Made by a program: the position numbers and the translations under genes. Shown one piece after another: positions 13,401-24,991 of a stretch of DNA of 64,000 nt. The number at the start of each line of letters is the position of its first letter. Position 1 is the stretch's first letter. Below the pieces are notes generated by a model. The model did no database searches. It had not been told where the DNA came from and saw only the letters and a list, made by a program, of their open reading frames with translations. The stretch comes from Bombus terrestris (taxonomy: Eukaryota; Arthropoda; Insecta; Hymenoptera; Apidae): positions 6,386,001 to 6,450,000 of the forward strand of contig NC_063274.1 in assembly GCF_910591885.1 (NCBI RefSeq), written 5' to 3'.

Positions 13401-15775
13401 TTTTTTTTTAACTCTTCCTTCGATTCTACAAAGCGAATCGTCGATTTTTAATTGCCGGTCTTCGTCAGATTCTTTGAGGAAATTGCCGCGTAAACACACG
13501 GACTACGTTTCAGCGAACGTTACACAAACGTACTATTTCTTTCCCGTATATCAAACAGCCTTAAAATATTGAGTATCTGTATGAGTCACCTTTCCATTAT
13601 AAATCCGTTGATTATACCAAAAATCCGCAACTGGTTTTAAAATCCCATCCTCGAACACTTCGTTTCTTCGATGTCCGATCGCACTCGTCACTCACTTGAG
13701 TGCAAATTTATTATGCGAGGAATAATTTTGTACAGCGTGAGATCGGTTGATTCGCGTTTCCAGTAAACAGAGGAGAAGTTGTTTACAAATTTTCGACTGC
13801 TTGCTCAATTTATTGTTCTTCTCGCATGGTGACGATTCGTTTGAAACGAAAGACAATTTCGTGGTAACGTATCCGCATCCACATTTCGAGAGCACCGACT
13901 CGTTAACGAGTATCGCTCGGCGACTAAGAGAATCACCGAAAAGAGAAGAGCAGCACGTGCGCCGACGATATCACCCGTCAAGGAAGTCGCATTGATACCG
14001 ACGTCCTGCTTAATCATGTTTTACACTTCAGTGAAATCCCGTGGCCATGTTCGTAACTAAAATAAAGTCTGTGGAGAACGAACCGATAATGTTTTCATGA
14101 ATCGCAATGAAAAATTCCGAATAACGATCAAAATCGAAGTTCCTAAGCAAATACGAGAGTACTTCAATTTACTTTTGTAACGGCGAAAGAAAAGAGAAAA
14201 CAAATTTTCCGAAAAATTTATTCGGCAAAAGCTATACAACGAATTGATTTGATTATCATTCTATCAGAATATATATCGTAGATCGATTAAAAATAATCGT
14301 GAAAGTTGCGCGTTGGCCTGCAGCTTTTCACGAAGTTTCGAGTAAAGCTTAAGCAAAAATTGAGAGATACGTAACTATTACTAGCGTTCATTCTGCGTTC
14401 TCCAGCTGTCTTCATATACAGCGTCCGTTTTTATCAGTGGCAGAAAAAATTCTCGATAAAAAAATGGTTCGAGCCTTTAATCGCATTTCGATAGATTATT
14501 TGTAAATCCATAACGCATCGTGTTTTGCACTTATTTCGACTCTTATCTACCATACGGCGCTTCACATTAGAATCACGTATTTCGATTATACTTGTCACAT
14601 TGAGCTTTCAGATTTTATTTGACAAACTTATTCTTCTGTTTTCAGCAATGGTTCAATTACGAGATTGATTCGGACGAAGAATGGGAGGAGGAGGAACCAG
14701 GCGAATCTTTGCGCGGTTCTGACGATGAAAAAGACGAGGAGAATCCGGAGGACAACGAGTATGATGTAGATAACGATTTCATGGTTCCTCATGGGTAAGC
14801 CAATTCGGTTCATTCTCGATATTTAAACATTTATATGCATTTTCATCCGTTTGTAAATCTCCGTGTTTTTAATAATTCAGCTACTTGTCCGATGAAGAGC
14901 TTCGTGCTGACGAGGAAGACAAGGAAGACATGGTAAGTAGTTTTAAAATAAATAATAATCGATCATGTCTATCGAGGCTAAAGTAAATAACTTTTTTCAT
15001 TTCCGTAGACTCCTGAAACACAAAAAGTCAAGTTGAAACTACTCGGAGAACAATTCGAGTCCGAAAGGAAAGCAAAGACCGCGAAGTTAAATCCAAAAAT
15101 AATAGGTTGTATTTGGAGAGGGTCTGAAAATGAATTTCAACCAAACGGTGAGTATTCGACATCTGAAATATGCTTAACGTAGCTGTTAGACGTCGGACCA
15201 GAAGATAAGCGTGAATTTTTATTTCTACAATTGTGTCATAATGAGAAATATCTGACAATTATCTTCTGTTTGCAGTGCCACCAAGGATCGTAGACTTCTT
15301 GTCAGCTCGAGACGCCTGGGTATATGGAATACCGATACTACTACCAACCATGGACGAAGCCATGGCAACGAACGAGTGCAGTACTCCCACGCAACAGCAA
15401 CCGCTGACGAGTTTAAAAAAGACACGATTTCCGGAAGCAGCTCTACCGGATCTTATTCGATTAATACACGGGAATACATATAGTAGACGCTGTCTTGTAA
15501 AAGAATTCATGGCCTATTGGAGTAAAAAGAACAAGGGAGCTAAAAGTCAGCCTTCGAAAGCCAGTATACAACAAAAGATTCGCGAGATTGGCAAATGGAT
15601 GCCGTGTCCAGAGAAGGGGCCGATGCATTCAAAGGCGTGTTGGTACGTTGACGAAAACATCAGAAAAGAGCACATCAACGAGGAGCTTCCTTTGCCAAAT
15701 TGCTGGTCCTATACGCTAATACCCAAGAAGAAGAGTGATATCACGAAAATCAGATTATTCTTCTCTCCAAAATGA
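1436..15775 (+). CDS. CHAF1A: Chromatin assembly factor 1 large subunit (CAF-1 p150 / CHAF1A)
   Basis: Large subunit of the CAF-1 histone chaperone, which deposits H3-H4 on newly replicated DNA in the nucleus through PCNA. Coding exons: 1436-1511, 1624-2408, 2492-2643, 2723-3144, 3219-3385, 14646-14794, 14881-14932, 15009-15147, 15276-15775. All junctions are GT-AG, phases agree, and the sum is 2442 nt (813 aa plus stop). Visible parts: a PIP-like box around aa 141-148 (SPLTKFL), the charged KER helix about aa 265-376 (runs of K/E/R), a second PIP-like box at aa 380-387 (ATTFTSFF), the conserved block near aa 510-534 with RPPYWGTWRK, the acidic ED region aa 535-601 (YEIDSDEEWEEEEPGE, VPHGYLSDEE), and a C-terminal winged-helix-like region from about aa 698. 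The start is the first in-frame ATG after an upstream stop. Eight introns are 74-128 bp or 11,260 bp; the giant one holds Klf15 on the other strand. Family assignment is firm; the small exons 1 and 7 rest on splice signals alone. Confidence 0.95.
3616..3621 (-). other. Candidate poly(A) signal of Klf15
   Basis: AATAAA on the - strand about 240 nt beyond the Klf15 stop codon, in AT-rich sequence suitable for a short 3' UTR. It lies about 230 bp inside CHAF1A intron 5, so the nested transcript can end before reaching the host exon at 3385. Confidence 0.5.
3860..5730 (-). CDS. Klf15: KLF15-type Krueppel-like zinc-finger transcription factor, nested in CHAF1A intron 5
   Basis: Sequence-specific nuclear transcription factor. 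Coding exons on the - strand: 5730-5704, 5198-4937, 4853-4611, 4371-4271, 4162-3860; GT-AG junctions, phases 0/1/1/0, total 936 nt (311 aa plus stop). Three C2H2 fingers end the protein: finger 1 C-x4-C-x12-H-x3-H is split by the last intron, finger 2 is CTWSGCGWRFSRSDELARH, finger 3 is C-x2-C. The linkers TGEKPFA and SGVKPYP and the block RSDHLAKHRKVHR match KLF15 better than the KLF9/13 or KLF10/11 groups. The N-terminal 200 residues are acidic and low in obvious domains, with an SEL repeat near the start of exon 3 and a short poly-Ala run at exon 4. The Drosophila homologue is known for nephrocyte differentiation; that role here is inference. The 27-nt first exon (MIEEAAMFD) is the least certain part; without it translation would start at 5198 and give 302 aa. 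Confidence 0.92.
4369..4374 (-). other. NAGNAG tandem splice acceptor in Klf15
   Basis: The acceptor before Klf15 coding exon 4 reads CAGCAG. Use of the first or second AG keeps the frame and gives five or four alanines respectively at the junction. Confidence 0.6.
6240..6830. promoter_or_regulatory. GC-rich patch upstream of Klf15, possible regulatory region
   Basis: A GC-rich block about 500-1100 bp upstream (on the - strand) of the first Klf15 coding exon, inside the CHAF1A intron. It carries a 174-codon + frame that looks like a composition artefact. Its position suits a Klf15 promoter or 5' UTR, which is inference only. Confidence 0.3.
6831..10778. other. CHAF1A intron 5, middle part: no gene seen
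   Basis: AT-rich intronic DNA. A short GTCGA tandem repeat lies near 7225. A motif near 8300 (CAGGGTGAACCAAAAAGTGA) resembles ends of insect mobile-element relics, but no partner was found. Confidence 0.6.
10779..11997. repeat. Minisatellite array, eight copies of a 147-162 bp unit
   Basis: Units start (at TGTTAAAAGA) at 10781, 10928, 11090, 11238, 11386, 11548, 11696 and 11844. Short units are 147-148 bp. Long units are 162 bp and carry an extra segment with TCGAGTTTATAA. The order is short, long, short, short, long, short, short, long. Each unit contains AGAAGCTTTAGTAAAAACGG and ends in a GTT-rich stretch. Copies differ by only a few bases, suggesting recent amplification. The array lies in CHAF1A intron 5, upstream of Klf15, and is followed by a T-rich tract at about 12016-12042. 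Confidence 0.97.
12043..14645. other. CHAF1A intron 5, distal part: no gene seen
   Basis: Mixed AT-rich DNA with a GC-richer patch near 12.75-13.1 kb. Open frames are short and not protein-like. Confidence 0.6.
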
Positions 15776-16327
15776 GATTATTTTAAGATAGTCTTCCAGT
15801 TATTCAAAGCGATATGTTCAGAGCTTAAGGGAAGGATAGATTCGATTCGTGTTTAGAAGTATATTATTTAAGACATCTGCAATGTTTTAAGTTCACATCT
15901 TAAGCTATTTAATAATCGAAATATCGATTTTGACGGACTGTCTCTTTCATTTAAAATCTGGTCATTTTAAACCGCAACTAACTTGTTAAAATCGACTTGT
16001 AAGTTAGTTTAAATTAATTGGAATAGTGCCATTGCTTTCTAAATATGGATCAATTTGCATTTTGCTGTAATATTTAATTGGTATCGTTCGATCGCAAGCA
16101 TCCAATTTAAATTAGATACGAAAATTAAAATGAAATACTCAATAGTACAAAATTTAACTACACTTCTTACTCAGCGTCACAAATCGTTGTGGGTTATTAT
16201 TTACTATATAATCGTTCAACGATTAATGAAATGGCTCAAATAGTACTTGGATTAACGCTACTCGTCGATTTAGATGGTTCCTTCTTTTGTATACACTTAA
16301 TTACGTGATTATCGATGTTTTCTTAGA

Positions 16328-16333
16328 AATAAA
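16328..16333 (+). other. Candidate poly(A) signal of CHAF1A
   Basis: First AATAAA noticed downstream of the CHAF1A stop (about 550 nt). Further AATAAA copies occur at 16611 and 16624, so the real 3' end may be any of these. Confidence 0.4.
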
Positions 16334-16680
16334 ATGGTATCGACGATTTCATACGACTGATACCTAATACGACAAAGATATATCTCGTGAAAGCTTTACG
16401 ATATTAACTAGAGAAGGTAGGTATCGAAGTCACAATATACTTCATGTGATATATGTTTCTAATCGTATAATTGAAAGAAAGATCGGAATGCAGAAAGAAC
16501 GGAATGCAGTATCGTTAGTTTGTTAAAAAATGGCAAGACGGGAAGATTAAATGAAGCGCATAAAATTTATAGCTCGTTATACTGTTCTATTAATACAGTT
16601 ATACTTTTATAATAAAAGAAGTTAATAAATAAATCAGTGGAAAGCTTGTCACCTCCCGTCGAACTAATCGAAGAATACCA

Positions 16681-16732
16681 TGATATTTATTTATTTTTTT
16701 TGCCCTTATTTTTCTTTTTTTTTTTTTTTAAA
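16681..16732. repeat. T-rich tract
   Basis: T-rich sequence with runs of 8-14 T, downstream of the CHAF1A 3' end. Confidence 0.8.
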
Positions 16733-18649
16733 CCCTCATCCATCGTTCTCAAAGGGTAAGTCAGAAAGGAAAGCACGAATGGGGATAATCTGTTCGAGTA
16801 ATGTGAATTATCCAGAGGATTCCATCGGCTAAAAACTTTTGCACCGGGCAGTAACGTTCGAATGGGTTAATGCATCAGACCAGGCTTTGCGGAACGTGGA
16901 ATTGCATTCCGTCAAACAGTGCACCGGAGTTAAATAAAATAGCTGCAACGAAAAGTTTTGCACAGCATTCTATTATTGGCGGTCGACCGGAAGAGCGTAT
17001 CTTATTGGAACGAAAATGATACGATATCGGGAATCGGCGAACGATAGAACCTTTCTCTTCGATTTGTCCATGAGATTCCATGGGAATGAAAATGTTTCGA
17101 TTCTCCATTCTCGATTACGATTATTCCTTTTTCCGTTCTTTCGTATGATTTTACCACACCCATTGCATGTGGTTCTTTAAGGGATTTTTCAAAAGAATGC
17201 AAAAACTTGAAATCTTTGTGAAAAGATACGTCCATCGGATTATAACGGAAGTTGAGGATCAGATTAATGCCGATGTCCAGTGGCGAACTATATATATTTT
17301 TCTACTCTTATCCAGTCTTTATAGTCTTTTTGTATTTAGCTGGATGGAAAGCTTTTATTAATTTAGTTATTAAAAGTTTTTAATATAGTTATAATTAAAA
17401 TACTCGAAAAATATCAAACAAAGTACTATGCTTCATTTAATTACTATTATCAAATTTTATACTTTGTTATTAATCATCAATACGAAGCTCGCTTTTTTAA
17501 ACGCTTTTTATATAATAAAAATGGAAGCTGCCACAATCGCGAATTTATATCTTGTCACAACTAGAACGTAATAAAAGTTACTGTCATTTGAAAATTATTG
17601 GCTTCTCATCCAAGTTAGTTTCTCGTAACTTTCGTCATAATTTCGAGTTTTAAATAATTTTATAAGAACATGAAACTCTTACACCAAAAACCATTGAAAA
17701 CAATCGATAACTGTTATCGCGATAACGCGATAAATAAAATAAATTTTTCAATTGGAGGTAACAATCAATCAAAATCTTGACATCCGAAACTGAGTAATTT
17801 TAGGTTGCGACAATACGTTCCTCTGGTATTTTGTTGATGTGAAAAATTTGGCCAAAAAATAGCTATTATTCCGGGGATAGGGCGAAAAAAAGCGAGGGAA
17901 TTTTTTTGTTATTTTCACCACCATATAGGTTCGCTACAATTTATTTTTAGAATGTCGATATTAGTTTTGATAGCCCGTGGTTTCAAAATTGTAACAATTC
18001 CATGAAATTGTTAGACCACTGCGAAATACGAATCGAAATTGAAAAACAAACTAACGAACACAGCGAAATCCACTGACGGATCCCGCGGCGTTCAAGCATC
18101 CGGGTACACGGCGAAGAGAAAAAGCAAGAACGAGTCCAGTAGGAAGTTTTACGGCCGGTAGTTCGGGATGTAGCTTCGGGCTGGACGGCATATGGCCGAA
18201 ATAAGGAAAGACCGTGCCTCCAGATTATGGCAATTATCGAATCACGTTACGGGATCTGGCGCCACGCGGCTCGAAAACGCAGAAATTAAGTTCCAACCCC
18301 CCGGGGATGGGTACGCTTGCTCGGTGCTGGCACAGCGAACGTAGACTAGTTCGGACAAAACGCGAATGTTCGCCCTTCATCGCAAGCGACTTTCAGGTTT
18401 CCTGTACTCGTTTCAATGTCTTCAAAGATTTCATTCTTAGCCCCGAAAATTGTTGTCGAAGGAAATAACATGGAAATCGAAATCTCACCTGTAATAGCTT
18501 TTAGCGATTAAGGAATCTCGACAAGCGAACGAGAATTTTGAAAGAAATCGATATCAGCGGAATCACGAGCTTGTACGAAATTGGCGGATGTCGGTGCTTC
18601 GAGATAAGTGGACCAGTGTTTGCCAAATGGCATTCTCGGCGAGTACACC

Positions 18650-19560
18650 AAACTTCCTGAAACTGACGTCTCTCCCTCGCCCACCCCATTCGATATTCCC
18701 AAAAACCGAGCCATTACACCTGTCCACCCAAAAATCAATAATCCCGCCCTCGAACCCGGAGCGTCGTCCTTCTCCTGGCCATAGACCATCCTCGCACAAC
18801 CTCCGCAATCCCATCACGACGGAAGAACTCCCCTTGAACGGCCGATCCGTCCAATTCCACTTTGCAATTCCTCGAAAGCTCGACGTTGGTTCCGCGTAGC
18901 GTCGAGATGTCGCGGTGTAGCCGCAGCCAATCAGAGGTACCCTCCGCCGGTGGACCGGCTGGCCGTGTCTCCGGATATTAATGAGAGGATAGAGAGGCGG
19001 CCGGAGCCACGGATCACGGCGGCGGACTCTCTTCTCCTGGACAGAGGGACGAGCGAGCAAGAGAAGAGAAGAGACGAGAAAGACAGGGATAGACGTAGAG
19101 GCGAGCGAAGGCCTGCCACCTCCACCCCGCGCGCTTGGCGGACGCCGCGGGGAGACGAAGAGGAGCAAGGAGGCGCAGAGAGGGAGGGTCTCCACCCTGG
19201 GACCACGGCGTGGAGGGAGAGGACGTCGTCGGGTCACGAGAAACCGTCGGAGGGAAGGACGGAGACGGAAGGCCGGCGGCGCGACCGCCAGAAAGAGAGA
19301 TAGCGATTCTGTGTGTGTGTGTATGAGCGCGCGCGCGCGTGCGAGTGACGATGCTGGCTACAGCGACGGCAAGAGGAAGAGACGGAGGATGAGGATGTCG
19401 AGGAGCGAGGAAGAGGGAGGCGGAGGAGGAGGAGGACCAGGAGGAAACGGAGCTTGAGAGGCTGGGAAGGGGTGGAGTGAGGAACGGCGAGCAATGGAGA
19501 GAGAGAAGTCGAGAAAGGGAGAGCGAGAGAGATCTGGACCCCACGTAGGAGACGTTCAAT
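18650..19560. promoter_or_regulatory. GC- and CpG-rich island, function unknown
   Basis: The strongest GC-rich block of the window, purine-rich on the + strand in its second half (GAGGAG, GAGAGGGAG) and containing a TG/CG repeat. It gives several long open frames on both strands because stops are rare in such sequence, but none looks conserved. It could be a promoter or 5' UTR of an unseen transcript, or an enhancer. No TATA box or clear initiator decides the direction. Confidence 0.35.
19311..19341. repeat. TG/CG dinucleotide microsatellite
   Basis: An alternating GT run passes through GTATGA into an alternating CG run. It lies within the GC-rich island at about 18.9-19.5 kb. Confidence 0.9.
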
Positions 19561-22500
19561 ACTGTAGCAACGACGCCGAGCCAACGCCATTGGCTACCAT
19601 TTTCTCTCTATACCTTCTAGGCATACACCTTGTACTCTATTCCGGTCTACTCCACTTTATTCCTGCTGCCGTTGCTCGTTGCCCGGTTTCTCCGATGGCT
19701 ACCCAACCCTTCCGCGTCGGTTCCACCGGTTTCAACAGAGAACAAGTTGCGCGGAAGGTGTACCGAATAGGAGGAAGGGTTTTCGGGGTCGGTGAGCGAC
19801 TGCACGGGTGGCAATTGGATTTTTTTCTTTTTTTAAAGACTGTTCGAAGGGTCGTGTGGGAATGACTGGGAAGGGTGTCGCGATACGAGAGAACTGGAGG
19901 CTGGAGAACGGCGCGTGGCTCGAGGAGGTTGGGATATTGTTTTATGGCGAAGCAGAGGGATGGGATAATTTATCGGCTGAATAGGAGAGAGGTATCGTGG
20001 TTGGAGGAGAATGCGGCAGCTTTGATTCGATAGAAGGGAATCTTTTAAGTCGATATTTAATTCCTGCTGATATTCGATCAAAATTAATTTGATTAATTTG
20101 ACGAAATCTCGTGAAGTTCGTCGACGCTTCGTTCGAATTTAATAGAGATTTAAGAGATTTAAATATCGTATTTAAGTTAGATCCAATTCCTTTCCGCTCC
20201 TATCCACTTCGATCCGACTGTCTCGCTTCGTATTGAACTCGTTCTCTTCGATGATTACTATGTTTCGCCCATGAGGCGAAAAATCGATAAGTTTTATAAA
20301 CCGATATCATTGAAGCCATCATTCGCGCCGACTGTGATATATCTTGAAACATATAACCCGTTACTCTAAACCTCGATCTACCCTATATCAAAGTCATAGC
20401 CTGCGCGAAAGCGAAATCGATCGCGTATTCGCAAGGAGAATCATGGAGCGCGCGTTACGCGTCGATCTGGCCGATCCGCGGCTCCTTATGATTACCCTTA
20501 CCCGCGATCGTAGAGCCTGGACGAGGAGGAGGAAAGAGAGTATCTCTCTGGAGGGCGGGACACCGGATTCGAGCTGGCAATCATCCAGTGGAGCTCGGCA
20601 CCGAGAGTTTCGTGCCGATTGCCGGAGCTTGGTCGATCGCGGGCCATCATCATCGCGCCGCCTATCCGGTCGCGCCTAGGCTTACGCAACACGAACACGG
20701 CGTGCATTTATCTAGACGTGACGGCTGCCAGCGAGCACCATCGCGGCTTTCGGCCTTAGCATAATTGCCCGTAAAGGCCTCGGTAATGCGTCTATTACGC
20801 CGATGCCTCTGTACACGGCTACTGACACAGGGCATCAATCCTCTGCCTCCGAGTATTCAATTAAGTATCCTCCTCCCCTTCTCGCTCCTCCCCCTCCCAA
20901 CTTGCTCGAGAACATCAACCTGGATAGCGTGTTCTTTCTGCCGTTTATTCTTCTTTCTCCTCTCTCTCCCCTCTACTCTCCTTCTCGAGTACAATGGATT
21001 TTTATCCAGCGCCATGGCTGGTCTTTCTAACACGAGTCCGGGTTATCCTGATCTATCGAGTTAGAAGATGGTCCGGGCAGACTAAATATCTCACCGAGAA
21101 GGGTAATCGGAGGTGATTTTGCTCCTTGGCTGGTTAGAAGCAGACGGTTCGCTTTGGTGATTTCCTGGTGCGGATTTCCGGAGAGATTGAAAGATCTAAG
21201 GGTGGTCTCGAGGGGAGTTTGGTTGAAGTACCGAGTATTTTTTTGTACACTCAGATTATGTCCCCTGATTGTTTAAATTGTATTTTTGTTTATTTTCATG
21301 ATCGGGGGATTAAATAAGCGTAGCATGGCAGGGTGGAAATAAGTGAAATCCTCGCAAGTTCCTTCGTAACGAGATTTCCATCATCTGTCGCCTCCGCAAC
21401 AGAGGCGGCGCATTACGTTTCTCTAGACTCATCATGGACATCATGGTCCCATAGGCCACGCAGCCCGCAGCTGCTGGATCTTATGCTAATCCCACCCCCG
21501 CGGGCCAAAGTCTGGCGCGCATCGTATGAAAAAGTTGCTCGTTACACGCTCGCCCATAAATCTCCTCGCTAAAGCTTAATCTGTTCCCGTGGCGGACGTC
21601 AGCCACGGAAAACTCGCAACTCGCGCGCTCCGACCAGCTGCGCGCCTGGATTTTCATAATTTTTTATCCTTCGGCAAAAATTTCCAATCCGCCTGTATGC
21701 TCGACCTCGACGAAAACTTAGGCCCCGTGGAATCTCAATCGTTTCCACCAGAAAACGCTGGAGGAGGAGATTCAGAGAGAAAAGAGGAGTTTAATGGGTT
21801 TTTTGACGGAACATCTCGCGAGATCCTCTGTAAATCGACGTAGTATTTCTGTATATCCGGTTTCGGTCTTTTTCCGAAGAAATTTATCTAATATGGAATT
21901 TATTCTAAAATTATCTTCATCGGAACAAATGATTTTTGGTTCGGCAGAATAATCGGTGTGTATCGATCTTCTGTCGGAATTTCGAATATTTCTCAAGCTG
22001 CTTCCGTGTTATAAATAAACATATCTGTTCCGCTCTCTTAATTCCATTATTATCCTCCATTAAATTTCATCTCGAAACTTTTGCTCCCTATTGAGTCACT
22101 TTTTCGTTACTTCTTCCATCGTCAAAAATTTACCCGGATCTTATTGTACACGCTTACTTATATACGTAACAAGGCTGGTGAATTTTCAGCATGGTGTACA
22201 CACAATGCGAACGAAGCGTGTGAGGAGGCGGAGAGGCGTGTGGGGGCCATTATGGAGATGGATCTTCCTTCGAATAAAGCTCGGAACTTGGGGGTGAGCA
22301 GGGGGTAGTTTGAAGTGCCGGCACCGGCAGTCGTTCCGAGGAGGTGAAGAAGGTAGAAGAAGAGGAGGGGTATGTGACGGGGTGGTGGCTAGCGATGGGC
22401 ATTCCAGTCTTTCTTCCTCGCGAACTTTCGAGCAATTTGGTAAAACGAAGGTGGAATCGTGTATGGTATTGTTCGAGATGAAAAAAATGTAAAAACCTAC

Positions 22501-23664
22501 CTACACGTGTTCTAGTTTTGTTTCTTAAGAATATTCGTCTCGTACTCTACGTTACTTTCAAATAGCGCAATCCAATTTTGCTCAATGGACGAACATAATC
22601 GTGGATTATTTACGTTAGAGAAACATAATTCAATGAATTTCGATAGAATAGTATTCTGCATGTTTTCACGCCTTTAAATTGTCCACAAATGCATAAACAT
22701 TCGCAAACTCGGCGTTTGCTAAAAATGACGAAGAATGGAACGATTCGGAAAGTGTACGTACGGTGGATGGTTGAAGGAACTTCGAGGCCATCACTAGCAG
22801 TGGAAAACGCGGAACGAAGAAGGAGAGCCGGCAGGGTGGAGGCGGGGTAGTTGGTGGTAATATATCACCCTCTTGTCGTCCGTGAGACGCGAGTAAGCCT
22901 GTCGGCCAGTACCCACCTTCTCTTGCTCCTCGCTTCGTCCTCCGACCTCCCCCACCTCCTCACCCCTTTCACCTCCACCTCTTCCTCCTCCGACGGAGGT
23001 GCAAGAGGGAATCGATATCTAGGTACATTCGTGGGCAACTCTCGCCGGACGAGTAGCATCTCCGATTGTTGTTAGTCGGTGTGTAGCTGAGCTTCTATCG
23101 CCACGACGAATCGATGACCCGAGACAGACCGTCATCCATAAATTGAACCCTTCCAATTAATTTTCCGGTTCTGTCTTTCTGAAATACCGTGACGATATTT
23201 ACTTACACGATAATACCGTATTACCTCTTGAAATTCCAGCGAGTTCGTTTGGAAACGTTTTCAAAACGTAGTGTAGAATTCCAATACTGAATCGATAACG
23301 TTAGTGATTAATCGCATTATTCGATATAGTTTTGTATTTTATATTTATCGCGATGAAAATCATTAATCGCTTTATCCCGTGAAATACGGCAAAATTAAGT
23401 AACTCAATCCAACCTGACGTGATCATCTATGACCCAATGATCCTGTTTATCGAAGTTCAATCCCACGCAATCGAATACGAATTAACCCGTTGGGTACCTC
23501 GAAACTTCCCAGAACGTACACGTAATCTCGCATCGACCGAAATTTAAACTTCGAAATCCGCGTGTATAGCGTTAAATCCGCATCACTCGCACAAAGAGCT
23601 AAAGATCCGAAACTTATCAATGGATCCGTCAAACCCGATTACGCTTAATCCTGGAACCTTCGTT
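19561..23664. other. Gene-free stretch with GC-rich patches
   Basis: A GC-rich patch lies at about 20.44-20.76 kb and a CT-rich patch at about 22.92-23.0 kb. No conserved coding sequence was seen. Confidence 0.55.
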
Positions 23665-24267
23665 CTATGCCACTTGCTCTCTCGTAGCCTCGATATTATC
23701 CACGGTGGAGTTGATCCCCATGTTCCTATCGAAGAACGCGATCGTGGCAGCGACGTGGCCGGAGGGGTTGCACAGCGAACAGCCGCAAGGGGTTGAAAAT
23801 ACCGCGATCCCGGCCCGATTGCAACCGCGATAAGCGTATTGATATAGCTTTTCTATTTCTCGGGCGTATCGTAGCGTGACCTTTGGTAACGGTTGCATTG
23901 ACATCCGGTTGTCGAGTGCAGACGCGGCCCGTTCCAAAGTTCGATCGCTTTGAGCGGTTTTCACGACCCTCGGGCGAGTCGGGCGAACGATCGATCGCTT
24001 TCTGATCCATTTAAGTGATTTTCCAGCGCGAGCTGCTTTGGATATCGGTAGATGTAAACGTTCAACGAAGGGGCAAATCATTTTCAAGGAGTGAGTGTCG
24101 GGAATTTCGAGGAGAAATCGAGAAATTTCGATGTTTTCAAGTAAAGGTATCGTGGAGAGGTTTCGGAGTTTACGTAACGACAGCTTCTGGATGAATTTGT
24201 ACGTTTGTTGCGAATCTGGCGAGGAAGGTGACAGTATCGAACAGCGCCCGACTGGTTCTTTGCTCAA
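23665..24267 (-). CDS. Hypothetical 200-codon open frame, unrecognised
   Basis: Uninterrupted - strand frame ending in TAG or equivalent at 23665. It opens just after a stop with TTG, and the first ATG gives only 138 aa. Composition is protein-like rather than low-complexity, with a cysteine-bearing stretch TPCGCSLCNPSGHVAATI near the C-terminus. No splice partner, signal peptide or known domain was seen. By rough stop-codon statistics one such frame could arise by chance in a 64-kb window, so this is only a candidate. Confidence 0.2.
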   Translation of the reverse strand: MSKEPVGRCSILSPSSPDSQQTYKFIQKLSLRKLRNLSTIPLLENIEISRFLLEIPDTHSLKMICPFVERLHLPISKAARAGKSLKWIRKRSIVRPTRPRVVKTAQSDRTLERAASALDNRMSMQPLPKVTLRYAREIEKLYQYAYRGCNRAGIAVFSTPCGCSLCNPSGHVAATIAFFDRNMGINSTVDNIEATREQVA

Positions 24268-24956
24268 ATAAAGTTAGTCTACCAGAAGCTATAATCCTGA
24301 GCCGGTTATTCGATTTAGACTTATCATCGACATAGTTCAGCTGTTTGATGCGAAACAGAAGATCGTGAACTTCAAAAAGATTGTAAATATATAAATCTAC
24401 GTGTAAATGTAGACGATGTCAAATACGTTCGCGAAACGCGGATGATATGATTTAAAAATCGAGGAAGAAAATCCAACGAGAAGAGTCTCGCACAGTCGTA
24501 GCGATCATTGAAAGCCATTCTGTTTAACAAGACTTTTGATTCCGCTGTTTTTAACCGAGTCGAGTGTTTCAAAATGGACGCATGGAATGGACTGTGTTTG
24601 AAACAGACGTTTGAATGCGCGCCGAGTAAAGTGCTTCATACTCCTGATGCTTTTTCTGATTTAGATGCATCAATGCGATGGTTTCGTAGCTATCACGCGC
24701 TATGAATTTCGTGTCGTGTATTCATCCCTGTAGGTAGTTTTCATGCGTTCAGCATGGTTTTTTTCGAAATAATCCCAGCAGAAAATTATCGACGTCGCTG
24801 TCGAAGTCGCTTGTCTTTTAAAATATCGAATATTAATTATGCGTCTGGTTCGTAAGAAACGGAGTCGTCGAGTTTGGCTCTTGACAGGTTCCAACGATCC
24901 TACCTTACTATGATCGCACCCCTAAATCCTCAACTTTGCACCAGCCTGTATCTAAA

Positions 24957-24991
24957 GCAGCAGCACCAGCAGTAGCAGCAGCAGCAGCAGC
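24957..24991. repeat. CAG trinucleotide repeat
   Basis: Imperfect CAG run with CAC and TAG interruptions. It is not in any convincing reading frame. Confidence 0.9.

Larger units (their letters stand above)
15776..18649. other. CHAF1A 3' flank, no gene seen
   Basis: Holds the probable CHAF1A 3' UTR, then AT-rich DNA. A GC-richer patch lies at about 18.08-18.31 kb. Confidence 0.6.

Noticed and set aside
18563..19559. Overlapping open frames up to 224 codons on the - strand
   Set aside because: They lie in GC-rich, purine-skewed sequence where stops are rare, overlap in several phases on both strands, are R/S/P/L-rich and show no domain.
24957..24991. CAG repeat as a possible polyglutamine-coding exon
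   Set aside because: The frames through it are short or read as poly-Ala or Ser/Thr-rich low-complexity sequence, with no flanking coding signal.
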